Below, in pieces: positions 38,790 to 48,140 of a stretch of 64,000 bases of DNA. Source of the stretch: Rugamonas brunnea (GTDB lineage Bacteria; Pseudomonadota; Gammaproteobacteria; Burkholderiales; Burkholderiaceae_D). Position 1 is the stretch's first letter. Every line of letters starts with the position of its first letter. The stretch is taken from NCBI RefSeq assembly GCF_014042345.1, contig NZ_JACEZT010000004.1, positions 248,001 through 312,000 of the forward strand, in the 5' to 3' direction. Below the pieces are notes generated by a model, which did not search any database, was not told where the DNA came from, and saw nothing but the letters and a program-made list of their open reading frames with translations. Made by a program: the position numbers and the translations under genes.

Positions 38790-40792
38790 CCAGCCTGGCC
38801 TGGAAAGTCAATCGCCTCAAGCTGATGGGCGTGCCCGAGATCGCCTGGCGCGTGCGCCAGCTGTTGCAGAAGAAGGCCAGCAAGTTCGGCCTGGGCCTGG
38901 TGGCCAGCGTGCCTGCGCCTGCCATGCCGGCCGCCGCGCCGGCCGTGTCCTTCCTGCCCGCCGACGTGGCCTGCGCCGACCCGGCCGCCCTGTGCGCGGC
39001 GGCCAATGCCATCCTGGCCGGGCGCTGGAACGTGTTCGCGCTGCGCGGCGCCGCGCTCGGCTTTCCGCCGCGCTGGAACCGCGATCCCAAGACGGGCACC
39101 GAGGCGCCGATGGGCCTGGGCAAGGCCATCGATTACCGCAGCGAACGCGTGGTGGGCGACATCAAATACCTGTGGGAGCCGAGCCGCCACCTGGAGCTGG
39201 TGACGCTGGCCCAGGCGTGGAAGGTGACGGGCGAGGAGCGCTATGCCGAGGGCGCGCGCTTGCTGCTGAGCTCGTGGTTCGAGCAGTGCCCGTATCCGCG
39301 CGGCGTGCATTGGACCAGCTCGCTGGAACTGGCGGTGCGGCTGCTGAACTGGGCCTTCGCCTGGCAGTTGCTCGGCGGCGCCGATTCGCCGCTGTTCGCC
39401 GGCGCGGCCGGCCAGCGCTTCCGCCGCCAGTGGCAGGACAGCGTGTACCAGCATTGCCATTTCATCGCCGGCTATTTCTCGCGCCATTCGTCGGCCAATA
39501 ACCACCTGTTCGGCGAATACATGGGCCTGTTCGTGGCCAGCCTGGTGTGGCCGTGCTGGCCCGCCAGCGCGCGCTGGCGCTCGCTGGCCCAGCGCGGCCT
39601 GGAGCGCGAGGCGCTGTGCCAGAACACGGCCGATGGCGTGAACCGCGAGCAGGCCGTCTATTACCAGCACGAAGTGATGGACATGATGCTGCTGTGCCTG
39701 CTGATCGGCCGGGCCCACGGCGTCGCCTTCTCGCCCGCCTACAACGAGCGGCTGGAGCGGCTGGCCGAATTCATCGCCGCGCTGATGGATGCGGACGGCA
39801 ACGTGCCGATGACGGGCGACGCCGACGACGCGCAGATGGTGCGCCTGTCGCACGAGTCCGGCTGGTCGCCGTACCGTTCGCTGCTGGCCAGTTGCGCCGT
39901 GCTGTACGGGCGCGCCGACTTCAAGCGCAAGGCCGGCCGGTTCGACGACAAGAACGCCTGGCTGTTCGGCGCGGAAGGGCGGCGGCGCTGGGACGCGCTG
40001 GCCGTGGCCGGCCCCGAGCGGCCCGTGCTGGCCTTCCCCGAGGGCGGCTACTACCTGCTGGGAACGGACTACGGCACGGCGCGCGAAGTGCGGCTGGTGG
40101 CCGATTGCGCGCCGCTGGGCTACCTGTCGATCGCGGCCCACGGCCATGCGGACGCGCTGGCGTTCACGCTGTCGCTGGGCGGCGAAGAAATGCTGGTCGA
40201 CCCCGGCACCTACGCTTACCACACGCAGAAACTGTGGCGCGATTATTTCCGCAGCACGGCGGCCCACAACACGGTGCAGGTCGATGGCCAGGACCAGTCC
40301 GAGATCGGCGGCAATTTCATGTGGCTGCGCAAGGCCCAGGCCCGCCTGCTGGCCCACGCGCCCGACGGCGCCGTGCAGACCTTCGCCGGCGAGCACGACG
40401 GCTACACCCGGCTGGCCGACCCCGTGCGCCACCAGCGCGAGGTCGCGTTCGATACGACATGTCACCGTATTGTTATTAAAGATATATTACAATGCCGGCG
40501 GGAGCATCAGGTAGCCCTGCACTGGCACTTCGCGGAATCATGCCAGGTCACGGCCGACGGCGCGCAGCTGCAGGCCCGTGGCGCGCGCCATGGCCTGGCC
40601 ATGCGCTGCGCGTTCGGCGCCGGCGTGCGCCTGCTGCGCGCCAGCGAGGCGCCGCCGGCCGGCTGGATTTCCCGCACGTTCGACAGCAAGACCCCGATTA
40701 CCACCGCCGTGTGGCAGGGTGCCATCCATGGCACGACAGAAATTGTGACTGAGATTGACTTGCGCATCGCGCCGGCATCGACCACTTATTGA
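38786..40792 (+). CDS. Heparinase II/III-family protein of the EPS locus
   Basis: A 668-residue protein without a clear signal peptide. The N-terminal alpha/alpha barrel is seen in WEPSRHLELVTLAQAW, HWTSSLELAVRLLNWAFAW and FSRHSSANNHLFGEYMGLF. The C-terminal beta domain has the heparinase signature IAAHGHADALAFTLSLGGEE and DPGTYAYHTQKLWRDYFRST. Such proteins occur widely in EPS clusters with AlgD-type enzymes and may cleave or edit uronate polymer. It starts in the stop of the GT4 gene and ends 10 nt before algD. A short AT-rich patch at 40455-40495 interrupts the usual codon bias. Confidence 0.85.
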   Translation: MTSLAWKVNRLKLMGVPEIAWRVRQLLQKKASKFGLGLVASVPAPAMPAAAPAVSFLPADVACADPAALCAAANAILAGRWNVFALRGAALGFPPRWNRDPKTGTEAPMGLGKAIDYRSERVVGDIKYLWEPSRHLELVTLAQAWKVTGEERYAEGARLLLSSWFEQCPYPRGVHWTSSLELAVRLLNWAFAWQLLGGADSPLFAGAAGQRFRRQWQDSVYQHCHFIAGYFSRHSSANNHLFGEYMGLFVASLVWPCWPASARWRSLAQRGLEREALCQNTADGVNREQAVYYQHEVMDMMLLCLLIGRAHGVAFSPAYNERLERLAEFIAALMDADGNVPMTGDADDAQMVRLSHESGWSPYRSLLASCAVLYGRADFKRKAGRFDDKNAWLFGAEGRRRWDALAVAGPERPVLAFPEGGYYLLGTDYGTAREVRLVADCAPLGYLSIAAHGHADALAFTLSLGGEEMLVDPGTYAYHTQKLWRDYFRSTAAHNTVQVDGQDQSEIGGNFMWLRKAQARLLAHAPDGAVQTFAGEHDGYTRLADPVRHQREVAFDTTCHRIVIKDILQCRREHQVALHWHFAESCQVTADGAQLQARGARHGLAMRCAFGAGVRLLRASEAPPAGWISRTFDSKTPITTAVWQGAIHGTTEIVTEIDLRIAPASTTY

Positions 40793-40802
40793 GGAGCATA
40801 TT

Positions 40803-42113
40803 TTGAAAATCAGCATTTTTGGCCTGGGGTATGTGGGCGCGGTATCGGCCGGTTGCCTGGCCACGGACGGCCATGAGGTGATCGGCGTCGATCCCAACCG
40901 CACCAAGGTGGACCTGATCAACCAGGGCGTCACGCCCATCATCGAGAAAGACATCGGCGAGATGATCGCCACCACCGTCAAGGCCGGCCGCCTGCGCGCC
41001 ACCATCGACGTGCGCGACGCCGTCATGGGCAGCGACATGTCGCTGATCTGCGTCGGCACGCCCTCGCAGCTCAATGGCAACCTGGACCTGAGCGCCGTGC
41101 GCAAGGTGTGCGAGCAGATCGGCGCGGCCATCAAGGACAAGGCCAGCTTCCACGTGGTGGTGGCGCGCAGCACCATGCTGCCCGGCTCCATGAGCAGCGT
41201 GGTGATCCCGACCCTGGAGGCGGCCTCGGGCAAGAAAGCCGGCGTCGATTTCGGCGTCTGCAACAACCCCGAATTCCTGCGCGAAGGCACGGCCGTCTAC
41301 GATTACTACCACCCGCCCAAGACCGTGATCGGCGAGAGCGACGCCAAGGCCGGCGCCATGCTGGTGCAGCTGTACGAGAAGATGGATGCGCCGCTGGTGC
41401 GCACCACGGTGGAAACGGCCGAGATGGTCAAGTACACGGACAACACCTGGCACGCCGTCAAGGTGGCGTTCGCCAACGAGATCGGCAACATCTGCAAGGC
41501 GGTCGGCATCGACGGCCACAAGGTGATGGAGATCTTCTGCCAGGACACCAAGCTCAACCTGTCGTCCTACTACATGAAGCCCGGCTTCGCCTTCGGTGGC
41601 TCCTGCCTGCCCAAGGACGTGCGCGCGCTGACCTACAAGGCGCGCAGCCTGGACCTGGAACTGCCGCTGCTCAACTCCATCCTGCCGTCGAACCAGAAGC
41701 AGGTCGACAAGGGCTTGAAGATGATCGTCGACAAGGGCGCGCGCAAGGTCGGCATCCTCGGCTTCTCGTTCAAGGCCGGCACCGACGACCTGCGCGAATC
41801 GCCGCTGGTGGACGTGATCGAGCACCTGCTGGGCAAGGGCTACGAACTGAAACTGTACGACAAGAACGTCAACCTGGCCGCGCTGACGGGCGCCAACCAG
41901 GACTATATCCTCAACCACATTCCGCACATCTCCAAGCTGATGGTCGATTCGATGGAGGAAGTGCTGGCCTTCGCCGAGACCATCGTGATCGGCAACGGCG
42001 CGGCCGAGTTCAAGGCCGTGCCGGCCCAGCTCAAGGCCGGCCAGACCATCGTCGACCTGGTGCGCATCAGCCAGGAACAAAGCGGGGGACAGTACGATGG
42101 CATCTGCTGGTAA
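40803..42113 (+). CDS. algD: GDP-mannose 6-dehydrogenase
   Basis: A 436-residue enzyme, the same length as Pseudomonas AlgD, that oxidises GDP-mannose to GDP-mannuronate with two NAD+. The start is TTG 40803, with GAGGAG 6 nt upstream. The Rossmann motif is KISIFGLGYVGAVSAGCLA; the catalytic Cys268 lies in GFAFGGSCLPKDVRAL; other hallmarks are GLSFKAGTDDLRESPLV-like FSFKAGTDDLRESPLVDV and the terminal GICW. It is placed between the heparinase-like gene and a glycosyltransferase that starts 17 nt before the algD stop. A UDP-glucose dehydrogenase is less likely given these AlgD-specific segments. Confidence 0.93.
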   Translation: MKISIFGLGYVGAVSAGCLATDGHEVIGVDPNRTKVDLINQGVTPIIEKDIGEMIATTVKAGRLRATIDVRDAVMGSDMSLICVGTPSQLNGNLDLSAVRKVCEQIGAAIKDKASFHVVVARSTMLPGSMSSVVIPTLEAASGKKAGVDFGVCNNPEFLREGTAVYDYYHPPKTVIGESDAKAGAMLVQLYEKMDAPLVRTTVETAEMVKYTDNTWHAVKVAFANEIGNICKAVGIDGHKVMEIFCQDTKLNLSSYYMKPGFAFGGSCLPKDVRALTYKARSLDLELPLLNSILPSNQKQVDKGLKMIVDKGARKVGILGFSFKAGTDDLRESPLVDVIEHLLGKGYELKLYDKNVNLAALTGANQDYILNHIPHISKLMVDSMEEVLAFAETIVIGNGAAEFKAVPAQLKAGQTIVDLVRISQEQSGGQYDGICW

Positions 42114-43350
42114 AGGTCAGCGCAGGGTCCTGATCCTGGTCGAGAACCTGCCGTCGCCGTTCGACCGGCGCGTGTGGCAGGAGGCGACCACCTTGCACGC
42201 CAACGGCTACCAGGTGTCGATCATCTGCCCCACGGGCAAGGGCTACGAGGCGCGCTACGAGGAGATCGACGGCATCCACATCCACCGCTACCGGCTGCCG
42301 CTGGAAGCGGAGGGCGCCAAGGGCTACCTGATCGAATATTCGATGGCGCTGTTCCACACCTTCCGCCTGGCGTGGAAGGTGCATTTCGCGCGCGGCTTCG
42401 ACGTGATCCACGCCTGCAATCCGCCCGATCTGCTGTTCCTGATCGGCGGCTTCTTCAAGCTGTTGATGGGCAAGAAGTTCCTGTTCGACCACCACGACAT
42501 CAACCCGGAACTGTACGAGGCCAAGTTCGGCCGGCGCGATTTCTTCTACAAGCTGATGGTGCTGTTCGAGCGCTGGTCGTTCAAGACGGCCGACGTGTCG
42601 ATCGCCACCAACGAGTCGTACAAGAAGATCGCCATCGAACGCGGCGGCATGGACCCCGACAAGTGCTATGTGGTGCGCAGCGGTCCCAAGCTGGACCGCC
42701 TGAAAGTGCTGCCGCCGGTGCCGGCCCTGAAGCGGGGCCGTAACTACCTGGTTGGCTACGTGGGCGTGATGGGCGCGCAGGAAGGCATCGACCTGCTGCT
42801 GCAATCGGCCCAGTACCTGATCCAGACCCTGGGCCGCACCGACGTGCAGTTCGGCCTGGTGGGCGGCGGCACCTCGCTGGAACAGATGAAGCAGATGGCG
42901 GCCGACATGGGCATCGCCGACTACGTCACGTTCACGGGCCGCGTGCCCGACCAGCAACTGCTGGAAATGCTCAACACGGCCGACGTGTGCGTGAACCCGG
43001 ACGTGGCCAACGACATGAACGACAAGTCGACCATGAACAAGATCATGGAGTACATGGCGCTGGGCAAACCCATCGTGCAGTTCGACCTGGTGGAAGGCAA
43101 GGTGTCGGCCCAGGAAGCGTCGCTGTACGCGCAGAAGAACGACCCCATCGACATGGCCCGCAAGATCGTCGAGCTGCTCGACGATCCGGCCCGCCGTGAG
43201 CGCATGGGCGCCTACGGCCGTAACCGCGTGATCAATGAACTGGAGTGGGAATACGAGGCGCCCAAGCTGCTGGCCGCCTACGAACGCCTGTACTCGGCCA
43301 ATGCGCCCCTGCCGGGCGCCGTGCCACCTTTGCGAAAAGAGAGCAAATGA
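42097..43350 (+). CDS. Glycosyltransferase family 4 (WbuB-like)
   Basis: A 417-residue GT-B enzyme with [19 protein letters not shown] near the start, [35 protein letters not shown], and donor site [37 protein letters not shown] and [17 protein letters not shown]. It overlaps algD by 17 nt and galE by 4 nt. The tight coupling with algD suggests it could transfer the uronic acid, but this is inference only. Confidence 0.9.
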   Translation: MASAGKGQRRVLILVENLPSPFDRRVWQEATTLHANGYQVSIICPTGKGYEARYEEIDGIHIHRYRLPLEAEGAKGYLIEYSMALFHTFRLAWKVHFARGFDVIHACNPPDLLFLIGGFFKLLMGKKFLFDHHDINPELYEAKFGRRDFFYKLMVLFERWSFKTADVSIATNESYKKIAIERGGMDPDKCYVVRSGPKLDRLKVLPPVPALKRGRNYLVGYVGVMGAQEGIDLLLQSAQYLIQTLGRTDVQFGLVGGGTSLEQMKQMAADMGIADYVTFTGRVPDQQLLEMLNTADVCVNPDVANDMNDKSTMNKIMEYMALGKPIVQFDLVEGKVSAQEASLYAQKNDPIDMARKIVELLDDPARRERMGAYGRNRVINELEWEYEAPKLLAAYERLYSANAPLPGAVPPLRKESK

Positions 43351-44345
43351 AGATATTAGTCACCGGCGGCATGGGCTACATCGGTTCCCATACCGTCGTC
43401 GAATTGCTGGCGGCCGGCCACGAGGTGGTGGTGATCGACAATCTGTCGAACGCCAAGGCCTCCGTGTACGAGCGCGTGTGCGCCATCGCCGGCCGGCCGT
43501 TCACCTTCCTGCAGGTGGACGTGCGCGACCGCGCCGGCGTGGAAGCCGTGTTCGCGGCCCACGCGATCGACGCCGTGATCCACTTCGCCGGCCTGAAGGC
43601 GGTCGGCGAATCGGTCGAGCAGCCGCTGCGCTACTACGACAACAACCTGTCGGGCAGCATCGTGCTGTTCGAGACGATGGCCAAGTTCGGCGTCAAGCAA
43701 CTGGTGTTCAGCTCCTCGGCCACCGTGTACGGCGACCCGGCCTCGGTGCCCATCTACGAGCACTTCCCGCTGTCGGCCACCAACCCGTACGGCCGCAGCA
43801 AGCTGATCATTGAGGACATGCTGCGCGACCTGTACCGCGCCGACAGCAGCTGGCATATCGCGCTGCTGCGCTACTTCAACCCGGTGGGCGCCCATGAAAG
43901 CGGCCTGATCGGCGAGGAGCCGAACGGCATCCCCAACAACCTGCTGCCCTACATCGCCCAGGTGGCCGAGGGCCGGCGTGACGTCCTGTCCGTGTACGGC
44001 GGCGATTACCCGACCCCGGACGGCACCGGCATGCGCGACTACATCCACGTGGTCGACCTGGCGCTGGGCCATTTGAAAACGCTGGCCAAGCTGGCCGCCG
44101 GCCCCGGCATCGTCACCTACAACCTGGGCACGGGGCGCGGCAACAGCGTGCTGGAGATGGTGCGCGCGTTCGAGCAGGCCAGCGGCCGGCCGGTGCCGTA
44201 CCAGATCGTGGCGCGCCGCCCCGGCGATATCGCGGCCTGCTACGCCGACGCCGGCCTGGCCGAGCGCGAGCTGGGCTGGAAGGCCGAGCGTGGCATCGCC
44301 CAGATGTGCGCCGATGCGTGGCGCTGGCAGTCCAGCCCCAAATAA
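43347..44345 (+). CDS. galE: UDP-glucose 4-epimerase
   Basis: A 332-residue extended SDR enzyme interconverting UDP-glucose and UDP-galactose. The NAD motif is [17 protein letters not shown], the active site [10 protein letters not shown] with the Tyr/Lys of NPYGRSK, and the GalE-type stretch [27 protein letters not shown]. It is slightly shorter than typical (about 338). It starts in the stop codon of the glycosyltransferase and supplies galactose to the repeat unit. Confidence 0.93.
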   Translation: MKILVTGGMGYIGSHTVVELLAAGHEVVVIDNLSNAKASVYERVCAIAGRPFTFLQVDVRDRAGVEAVFAAHAIDAVIHFAGLKAVGESVEQPLRYYDNNLSGSIVLFETMAKFGVKQLVFSSSATVYGDPASVPIYEHFPLSATNPYGRSKLIIEDMLRDLYRADSSWHIALLRYFNPVGAHESGLIGEEPNGIPNNLLPYIAQVAEGRRDVLSVYGGDYPTPDGTGMRDYIHVVDLALGHLKTLAKLAAGPGIVTYNLGTGRGNSVLEMVRAFEQASGRPVPYQIVARRPGDIAACYADAGLAERELGWKAERGIAQMCADAWRWQSSPK

Positions 44346-44357
44346 CAGAGAGGCAGC

Positions 44358-45479
44358 ATGAAAGCGATGATATTGGCGGCCGGCAAAGGCACGCGGGTGC
44401 GTCCTTTGACCTACGATTTGCCCAAGCCCATGATCCCCATCCTGGGCAAGCCCGTGATGGCCTACCTGATCGAGCACCTGCACCGCTACGGCGTGACCGA
44501 GATCATGGTCAACGTCAGCTACCTGCACGAGAAGATTGAGGAGTATTTCGGCGAAGGCCACCAGTTCGATGTGCAGATCGGCTATTCGTTCGAAGGCTAT
44601 ACCAACGACGAGGGCGAAGTGGTGCCCGAGCCGCTCGGTTCGGCCGGCGGCATGAAGAAGATCCAGGAATTCGGCGGCTTCTTCGACGACACCACGATCG
44701 TGCTGTGCGGCGATGCGCTGATTGACCTGGACCTGAAATCGGCCTTGTTCGAGCACCGCCGCAAAGGTGCGCTGGCGTCCGTGATCACCACCGAGGTGCC
44801 GTGGGACAAGGTGGAGAGCTATGGCGTGGTCGTCACCGACGAAGCCGGCCGCATCACCCAGTTCCAGGAAAAGCCGCGCCAGCACGAGGCGCTGTCGAAC
44901 CGGGTCAGCACCGGCATCTACATCTTCGAGCCCGAGGTGATCGATCTGATCCCGTCGGACCGGCCGTTCGACATCGGTTCCGAACTGTTCCCGCTGCTGG
45001 CCGAACGCGGCTTGCCGTTCTTCGCCCAGACGCGCCGCTTCAACTGGATCGACATCGGCAGCGTGCGCGACTACTGGGAAGTATGCCAGAGCGTGCTGAT
45101 GGGGGAGGTGGCCAACCTGCACATGCCCGGCATCCAGATCAACGATGGCCTGTGGGTGGGCCAGAACACCAGCATCGACTGGCAGGACACGCGCATCGAG
45201 GGCCCCGTCTACATCGGCTCGGGCACCCGCATCGAGGCTGGCGTGACCATCGTCGGTCCGACCTGGATCGGCCACGGCAGCCACGTGTGCCGCGGCGCCA
45301 AGGTCGTGCGCAGCGTGCTGTTCGAATATACTCGTGTGTTAGAAAATGTTTCTTTGGACGAAATGATCGTGTTCAAGGACTATAGTGTGAACCGCGCCGG
45401 CGACATGAAGCACGCCTCCGAATATGATTCCGAGGCCTGGGCCAATGCGCGCGACCGTCGCCGTGGCCGGCGTCCGTAG
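44358..45479 (+). CDS. NDP-sugar pyrophosphorylase with left-handed beta-helix tail
   Basis: A 373-residue nucleotidyltransferase. The nucleotide motif AAGKGTRVRPLTYDLPKPM opens the protein; CGDALIDLDL binds metal; QEKPRQHEAL and NWIDIGSVRDYWE complete the catalytic domain. From about residue 255 hexapeptide repeats follow (GPVYIGSGTRIEAGVTIVG). The fold fits mannose-1-phosphate guanylyltransferases or glucose-1-phosphate nucleotidyltransferases; the base and sugar are not certain. It is 12 nt after galE. Confidence 0.88.
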   Translation: MKAMILAAGKGTRVRPLTYDLPKPMIPILGKPVMAYLIEHLHRYGVTEIMVNVSYLHEKIEEYFGEGHQFDVQIGYSFEGYTNDEGEVVPEPLGSAGGMKKIQEFGGFFDDTTIVLCGDALIDLDLKSALFEHRRKGALASVITTEVPWDKVESYGVVVTDEAGRITQFQEKPRQHEALSNRVSTGIYIFEPEVIDLIPSDRPFDIGSELFPLLAERGLPFFAQTRRFNWIDIGSVRDYWEVCQSVLMGEVANLHMPGIQINDGLWVGQNTSIDWQDTRIEGPVYIGSGTRIEAGVTIVGPTWIGHGSHVCRGAKVVRSVLFEYTRVLENVSLDEMIVFKDYSVNRAGDMKHASEYDSEAWANARDRRRGRRP

Positions 45480-45514
45480 CCGGGCAATGAATTAATGGAA
45501 AAGAGAATAAGAGC

Positions 45515-46930
45515 ATGAAGATTTATCCCATCATCCTGTCCGGCGGTTCGGGCACCCGTTTGTGGCCATTGTCGCGCGCCGTGCTGCCCAAGCAGTTGCT
45601 GCCGCTGGTGACCGAGCACACCATGTTGCAGGAAACGGCGCTGCGCCTGGCCGGCCGGCCGCAGCTGATGCAGCCGCTGGTCGTGTGCGGCAATGAACAC
45701 CGCTTCCTGGTGGCCGAGCAGATGCGCGAAATCGGCGTGGCGCCGCTGGGCATCCTGCTGGAGCCGGTGGGCCGCAACACGGCGCCGGCCGTGGCCGCCG
45801 CCGCCCACTACCTGCAGGCCATCGATCCCGAGGCCGTGATGCTGGTGCTGCCGGCCGACCACGTGATCGCCGACGTCGACGCCTTCCACGCCGCCATCGA
45901 GCAGGCTTGCGTGCCGGTGGCCGAGGGCGCGCTGGCCACCTTCGGCATCGTGCCCACGGCGCCGGAGACCGGCTACGGCTACATCCAGAGCGGCGCCGGC
46001 ACGGGTGCGCCGCATTGCTACAAGGTCGACCGCTTCGTCGAAAAGCCGGACCGGGAAACGGCCCAGGGCTTCGTCGCGGCCGGCAATTACTACTGGAACA
46101 GCGGCATGTTCCTGTTCCGCGCCGCCGCCTATCTCGACGAGCTGCGCCAGTTCGCGCCGGCCATCGCCGAGGCCAGCGCGGCGGCCGTAGCCCAGGGCTA
46201 CCGCGACCTCGATTTCTGCCGCCTCGATGAAGCGGCCTTCACGGCCTGCCCGTCGGACTCGATCGACTACGCGGTGATGGAGCACACGCGCCACGCCGTG
46301 GTGGTGCCGGCTTCGATCGGCTGGAGCGATGTCGGTTCCTGGTCGGCCCTGTGGGAAGTGCAGCAGAGCGACGAGAACGGCAACGTGGCGCGCGGCGACG
46401 TCTACCTCGACGACGTGTCCGGTTCGCTGGTGCGGGCCGAGAGCCGCATCGTGGCCGTGGTCGGCGTCAAGGACCTGGTGGTGGTGGAGACGGCCGACGC
46501 CGTGCTGGTGGCCCACAAGGACCAGGTGCAGCGCGTCAAGCAGATCGTCGACCACCTGAAGGCCGAGGGCCGCACCGAGCACCTGCACCACACCAAGGTC
46601 TACCGTCCGTGGGGCTGCTACGAGGGCATCGACATGGGCGACCGTTTCCAGGTCAAGCGCATCACCGTCAATCCGGGCGGCAAGCTGTCGCTGCAGATGC
46701 ACCACCACCGCGCCGAGCACTGGGTGGTGGTCAGCGGCACGGCCCGCGTCACCTGCGGCGACAAGGTCAGCCTGCTGACCGAGAACGAATCGACCTACAT
46801 CCCGATCGGCATGAACCACCGGCTGGAAAACCCGGGCAAGGTGCCGCTGCACCTGATCGAAGTGCAGTCGGGCAGCTACCTGGGCGAGGACGACATCGTG
46901 CGTTTCGAGGACGTCTACCAGCGTGCCTGA
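45515..46930 (+). CDS. manC: Mannose-1-phosphate guanylyltransferase / mannose-6-phosphate isomerase (type II)
   Basis: A 471-residue bifunctional enzyme like AlgA/ManC (EpsC in eps clusters). N-terminal pyrophosphorylase: LSGGSGTRLWPLSR, EPVGRNTAPAVAAAA, FVEKPDRETAQGF and SIGWSDVGSWSALWE. The C-terminal cupin isomerase carries RPWGCYEGID, KRITVNPGGKLSLQMHHHRA, EHWVVVSGTA and YIPIGMNHRLENPG. It makes GDP-mannose, the substrate of AlgD five genes upstream. It ends the EPS locus. Confidence 0.94.
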   Translation: MKIYPIILSGGSGTRLWPLSRAVLPKQLLPLVTEHTMLQETALRLAGRPQLMQPLVVCGNEHRFLVAEQMREIGVAPLGILLEPVGRNTAPAVAAAAHYLQAIDPEAVMLVLPADHVIADVDAFHAAIEQACVPVAEGALATFGIVPTAPETGYGYIQSGAGTGAPHCYKVDRFVEKPDRETAQGFVAAGNYYWNSGMFLFRAAAYLDELRQFAPAIAEASAAAVAQGYRDLDFCRLDEAAFTACPSDSIDYAVMEHTRHAVVVPASIGWSDVGSWSALWEVQQSDENGNVARGDVYLDDVSGSLVRAESRIVAVVGVKDLVVVETADAVLVAHKDQVQRVKQIVDHLKAEGRTEHLHHTKVYRPWGCYEGIDMGDRFQVKRITVNPGGKLSLQMHHHRAEHWVVVSGTARVTCGDKVSLLTENESTYIPIGMNHRLENPGKVPLHLIEVQSGSYLGEDDIVRFEDVYQRA

Positions 46931-46936
46931 GGCCGC

Positions 46937-46964
46937 TGGACGGGCACCACGGAGACGCTATAAT
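46937..46964 (+). promoter_or_regulatory. Candidate promoter of the TIGR03790-like gene
   Basis: A perfect TATAAT (46959-46964) with TGGACG (46937-46942, 4/6) 16 nt upstream. A start near 46971 would leave almost no leader before GTG 46979, which favours the downstream TTG 47012 as the start codon. Confidence 0.45.
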
Positions 46965-47011
46965 CCGGACGGCGGCATGTGCCGTCGTCCATCCATTCCG
47001 GGGTCCCGTCC

Positions 47012-48025
47012 TTGCGCGCTTTCCTGATTCTCTGCGGCAGCCTGTGCTGCCTGCCCGCCATGGCCGGCTCGCCGCCGGCCACCGGGCTGCAACCGGCCCA
47101 GCTGGCGATCGTCATCAACGACGACGAGCCGAACAGCGTGGCCATCGGCGAATACTACCGCCAGGCGCGCGACATCCCGGCCCGCAACGTGGTCCACGTC
47201 AACATCCCGGGCAAGCCCCACAAACTGACAGCCGACCAGTTCCGCCACCTGCGCAATGTGATCGACTTGCAGCTGCCGGCCGGCATCCAGGCCGTGCTGA
47301 TGGTGTGGACGGCGCCCTATGCCGTCGAGTGCAATTCCATTACGTCGGCCTACACGCTGGGCTTCGATCCCGGCCTGTGTGAGAAGCCGTGCGAGCCGAG
47401 CAAGCCCAGCCCGTACTTCAACGCTGCCTCCAGCCGGCCGCGCAACGATTTCGGCATCCGACTGTCGATGCTGCTGCCCACCGAGTCGGTGGAGGACGCC
47501 AAGGCCCTGATCATGCGCGGCAAGGCCAGCGGTTTCCGCGTCCAGCCGGGCACGGCCTACTACCTGGTGACCAGCGAGGCGGCGCGCAACAGCCGCTCCG
47601 TGTATTTCCCCCGTTCCATGGTGCTGCCGCAGCAGCAGCTGACCATCCGCACGCTGCGCGCCGACAGCATCGCCGACGTCAAGGACGTCATGATTTACCA
47701 GACCGGCAAGGCCTGGGTCGAGCAGCTCGACACCCTGCAGTTCTTGCCCGGTGCGCTGGCCGACCACCTGACCTCGGTCGGCGGCGACCTGCTGGGCACG
47801 GCCCAGATGAGCAGCCTGCGCTGGCTGGAGGCGGGCGCCACGGCCAGCTATGGTTCCGTCTCCGAGCCGTGCAACTACTGGCAGAAATTCCCCCATCCGA
47901 CCGTGCTGCTCAAGCACTACCTGGGCGGCGCCACGGCCATCGAAGCGTACTGGCGCAGCGTGGCCTGGCCGGCGCAGGGCCTGTTCATCGGCGAACCGCT
48001 GGCCGCACCGTACCGCCCGCACTGA
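47012..48025 (+). CDS. Secreted TIGR03790-like protein of unknown function
   Basis: About 337 residues. The preferred start TTG 47012 opens a clean signal peptide (RAFLILCGSLCCLPAMA); an in-frame GTG at 46979 would place 11 polar residues before it. The body resembles the TIGR03790 family found mainly in PEP-CTERM-bearing bacteria: LAIVINDDEPNSVAIGEYYR, ARNVVHVNIPG, GIQAVLMVWTAPYAVECNSIT, and a C-terminal SLRWLEAGATASYGSVSEPCNYWQKFP segment. The last part recalls caspase-like or gingipain-like C25 folds, but I see no assured catalytic pair. It seems to be transcribed alone. Confidence 0.75.
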   Translation: MRAFLILCGSLCCLPAMAGSPPATGLQPAQLAIVINDDEPNSVAIGEYYRQARDIPARNVVHVNIPGKPHKLTADQFRHLRNVIDLQLPAGIQAVLMVWTAPYAVECNSITSAYTLGFDPGLCEKPCEPSKPSPYFNAASSRPRNDFGIRLSMLLPTESVEDAKALIMRGKASGFRVQPGTAYYLVTSEAARNSRSVYFPRSMVLPQQQLTIRTLRADSIADVKDVMIYQTGKAWVEQLDTLQFLPGALADHLTSVGGDLLGTAQMSSLRWLEAGATASYGSVSEPCNYWQKFPHPTVLLKHYLGGATAIEAYWRSVAWPAQGLFIGEPLAAPYRPH

Positions 48026-48066
48026 TCCGGCTGCCCGCCGTGCCGTAGTCCGTCCGGACTGAGCGG

Positions 48067-48114
48067 CTGTCATCAGCCTGTCATGCGCTGTCATTACTAT
48101 GTAGTTAGTAAAAT
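48067..48114 (+). promoter_or_regulatory. Pho-box-like triple CTGTCAT direct repeat and -10
   Basis: Three exact CTGTCAT heptamers at 48067-48073, 48078-48084 and 48088-48094 have gaps of 4 and 3 nt, so they recur every 11 and 10 nt. The first two match the Enterobacterial PhoB box layout (CTGTCAT, 4 nt, CTGTCAT). A -10 TAAAAT (5/6) lies at 48109-48114. The gene downstream is an extracellular nuclease, a typical phosphate-starvation target. Confidence 0.75.
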
Positions 48115-48140
48115 TGCATAATTATTTGACAGGAAATATC

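Noticed and set aside
46979-47011. GTG 46979 as start of the TIGR03790-like gene
   Set aside because: It would lie about 8 nt from the predicted transcript start and puts polar residues before the signal peptide; TTG 47012 fits better.
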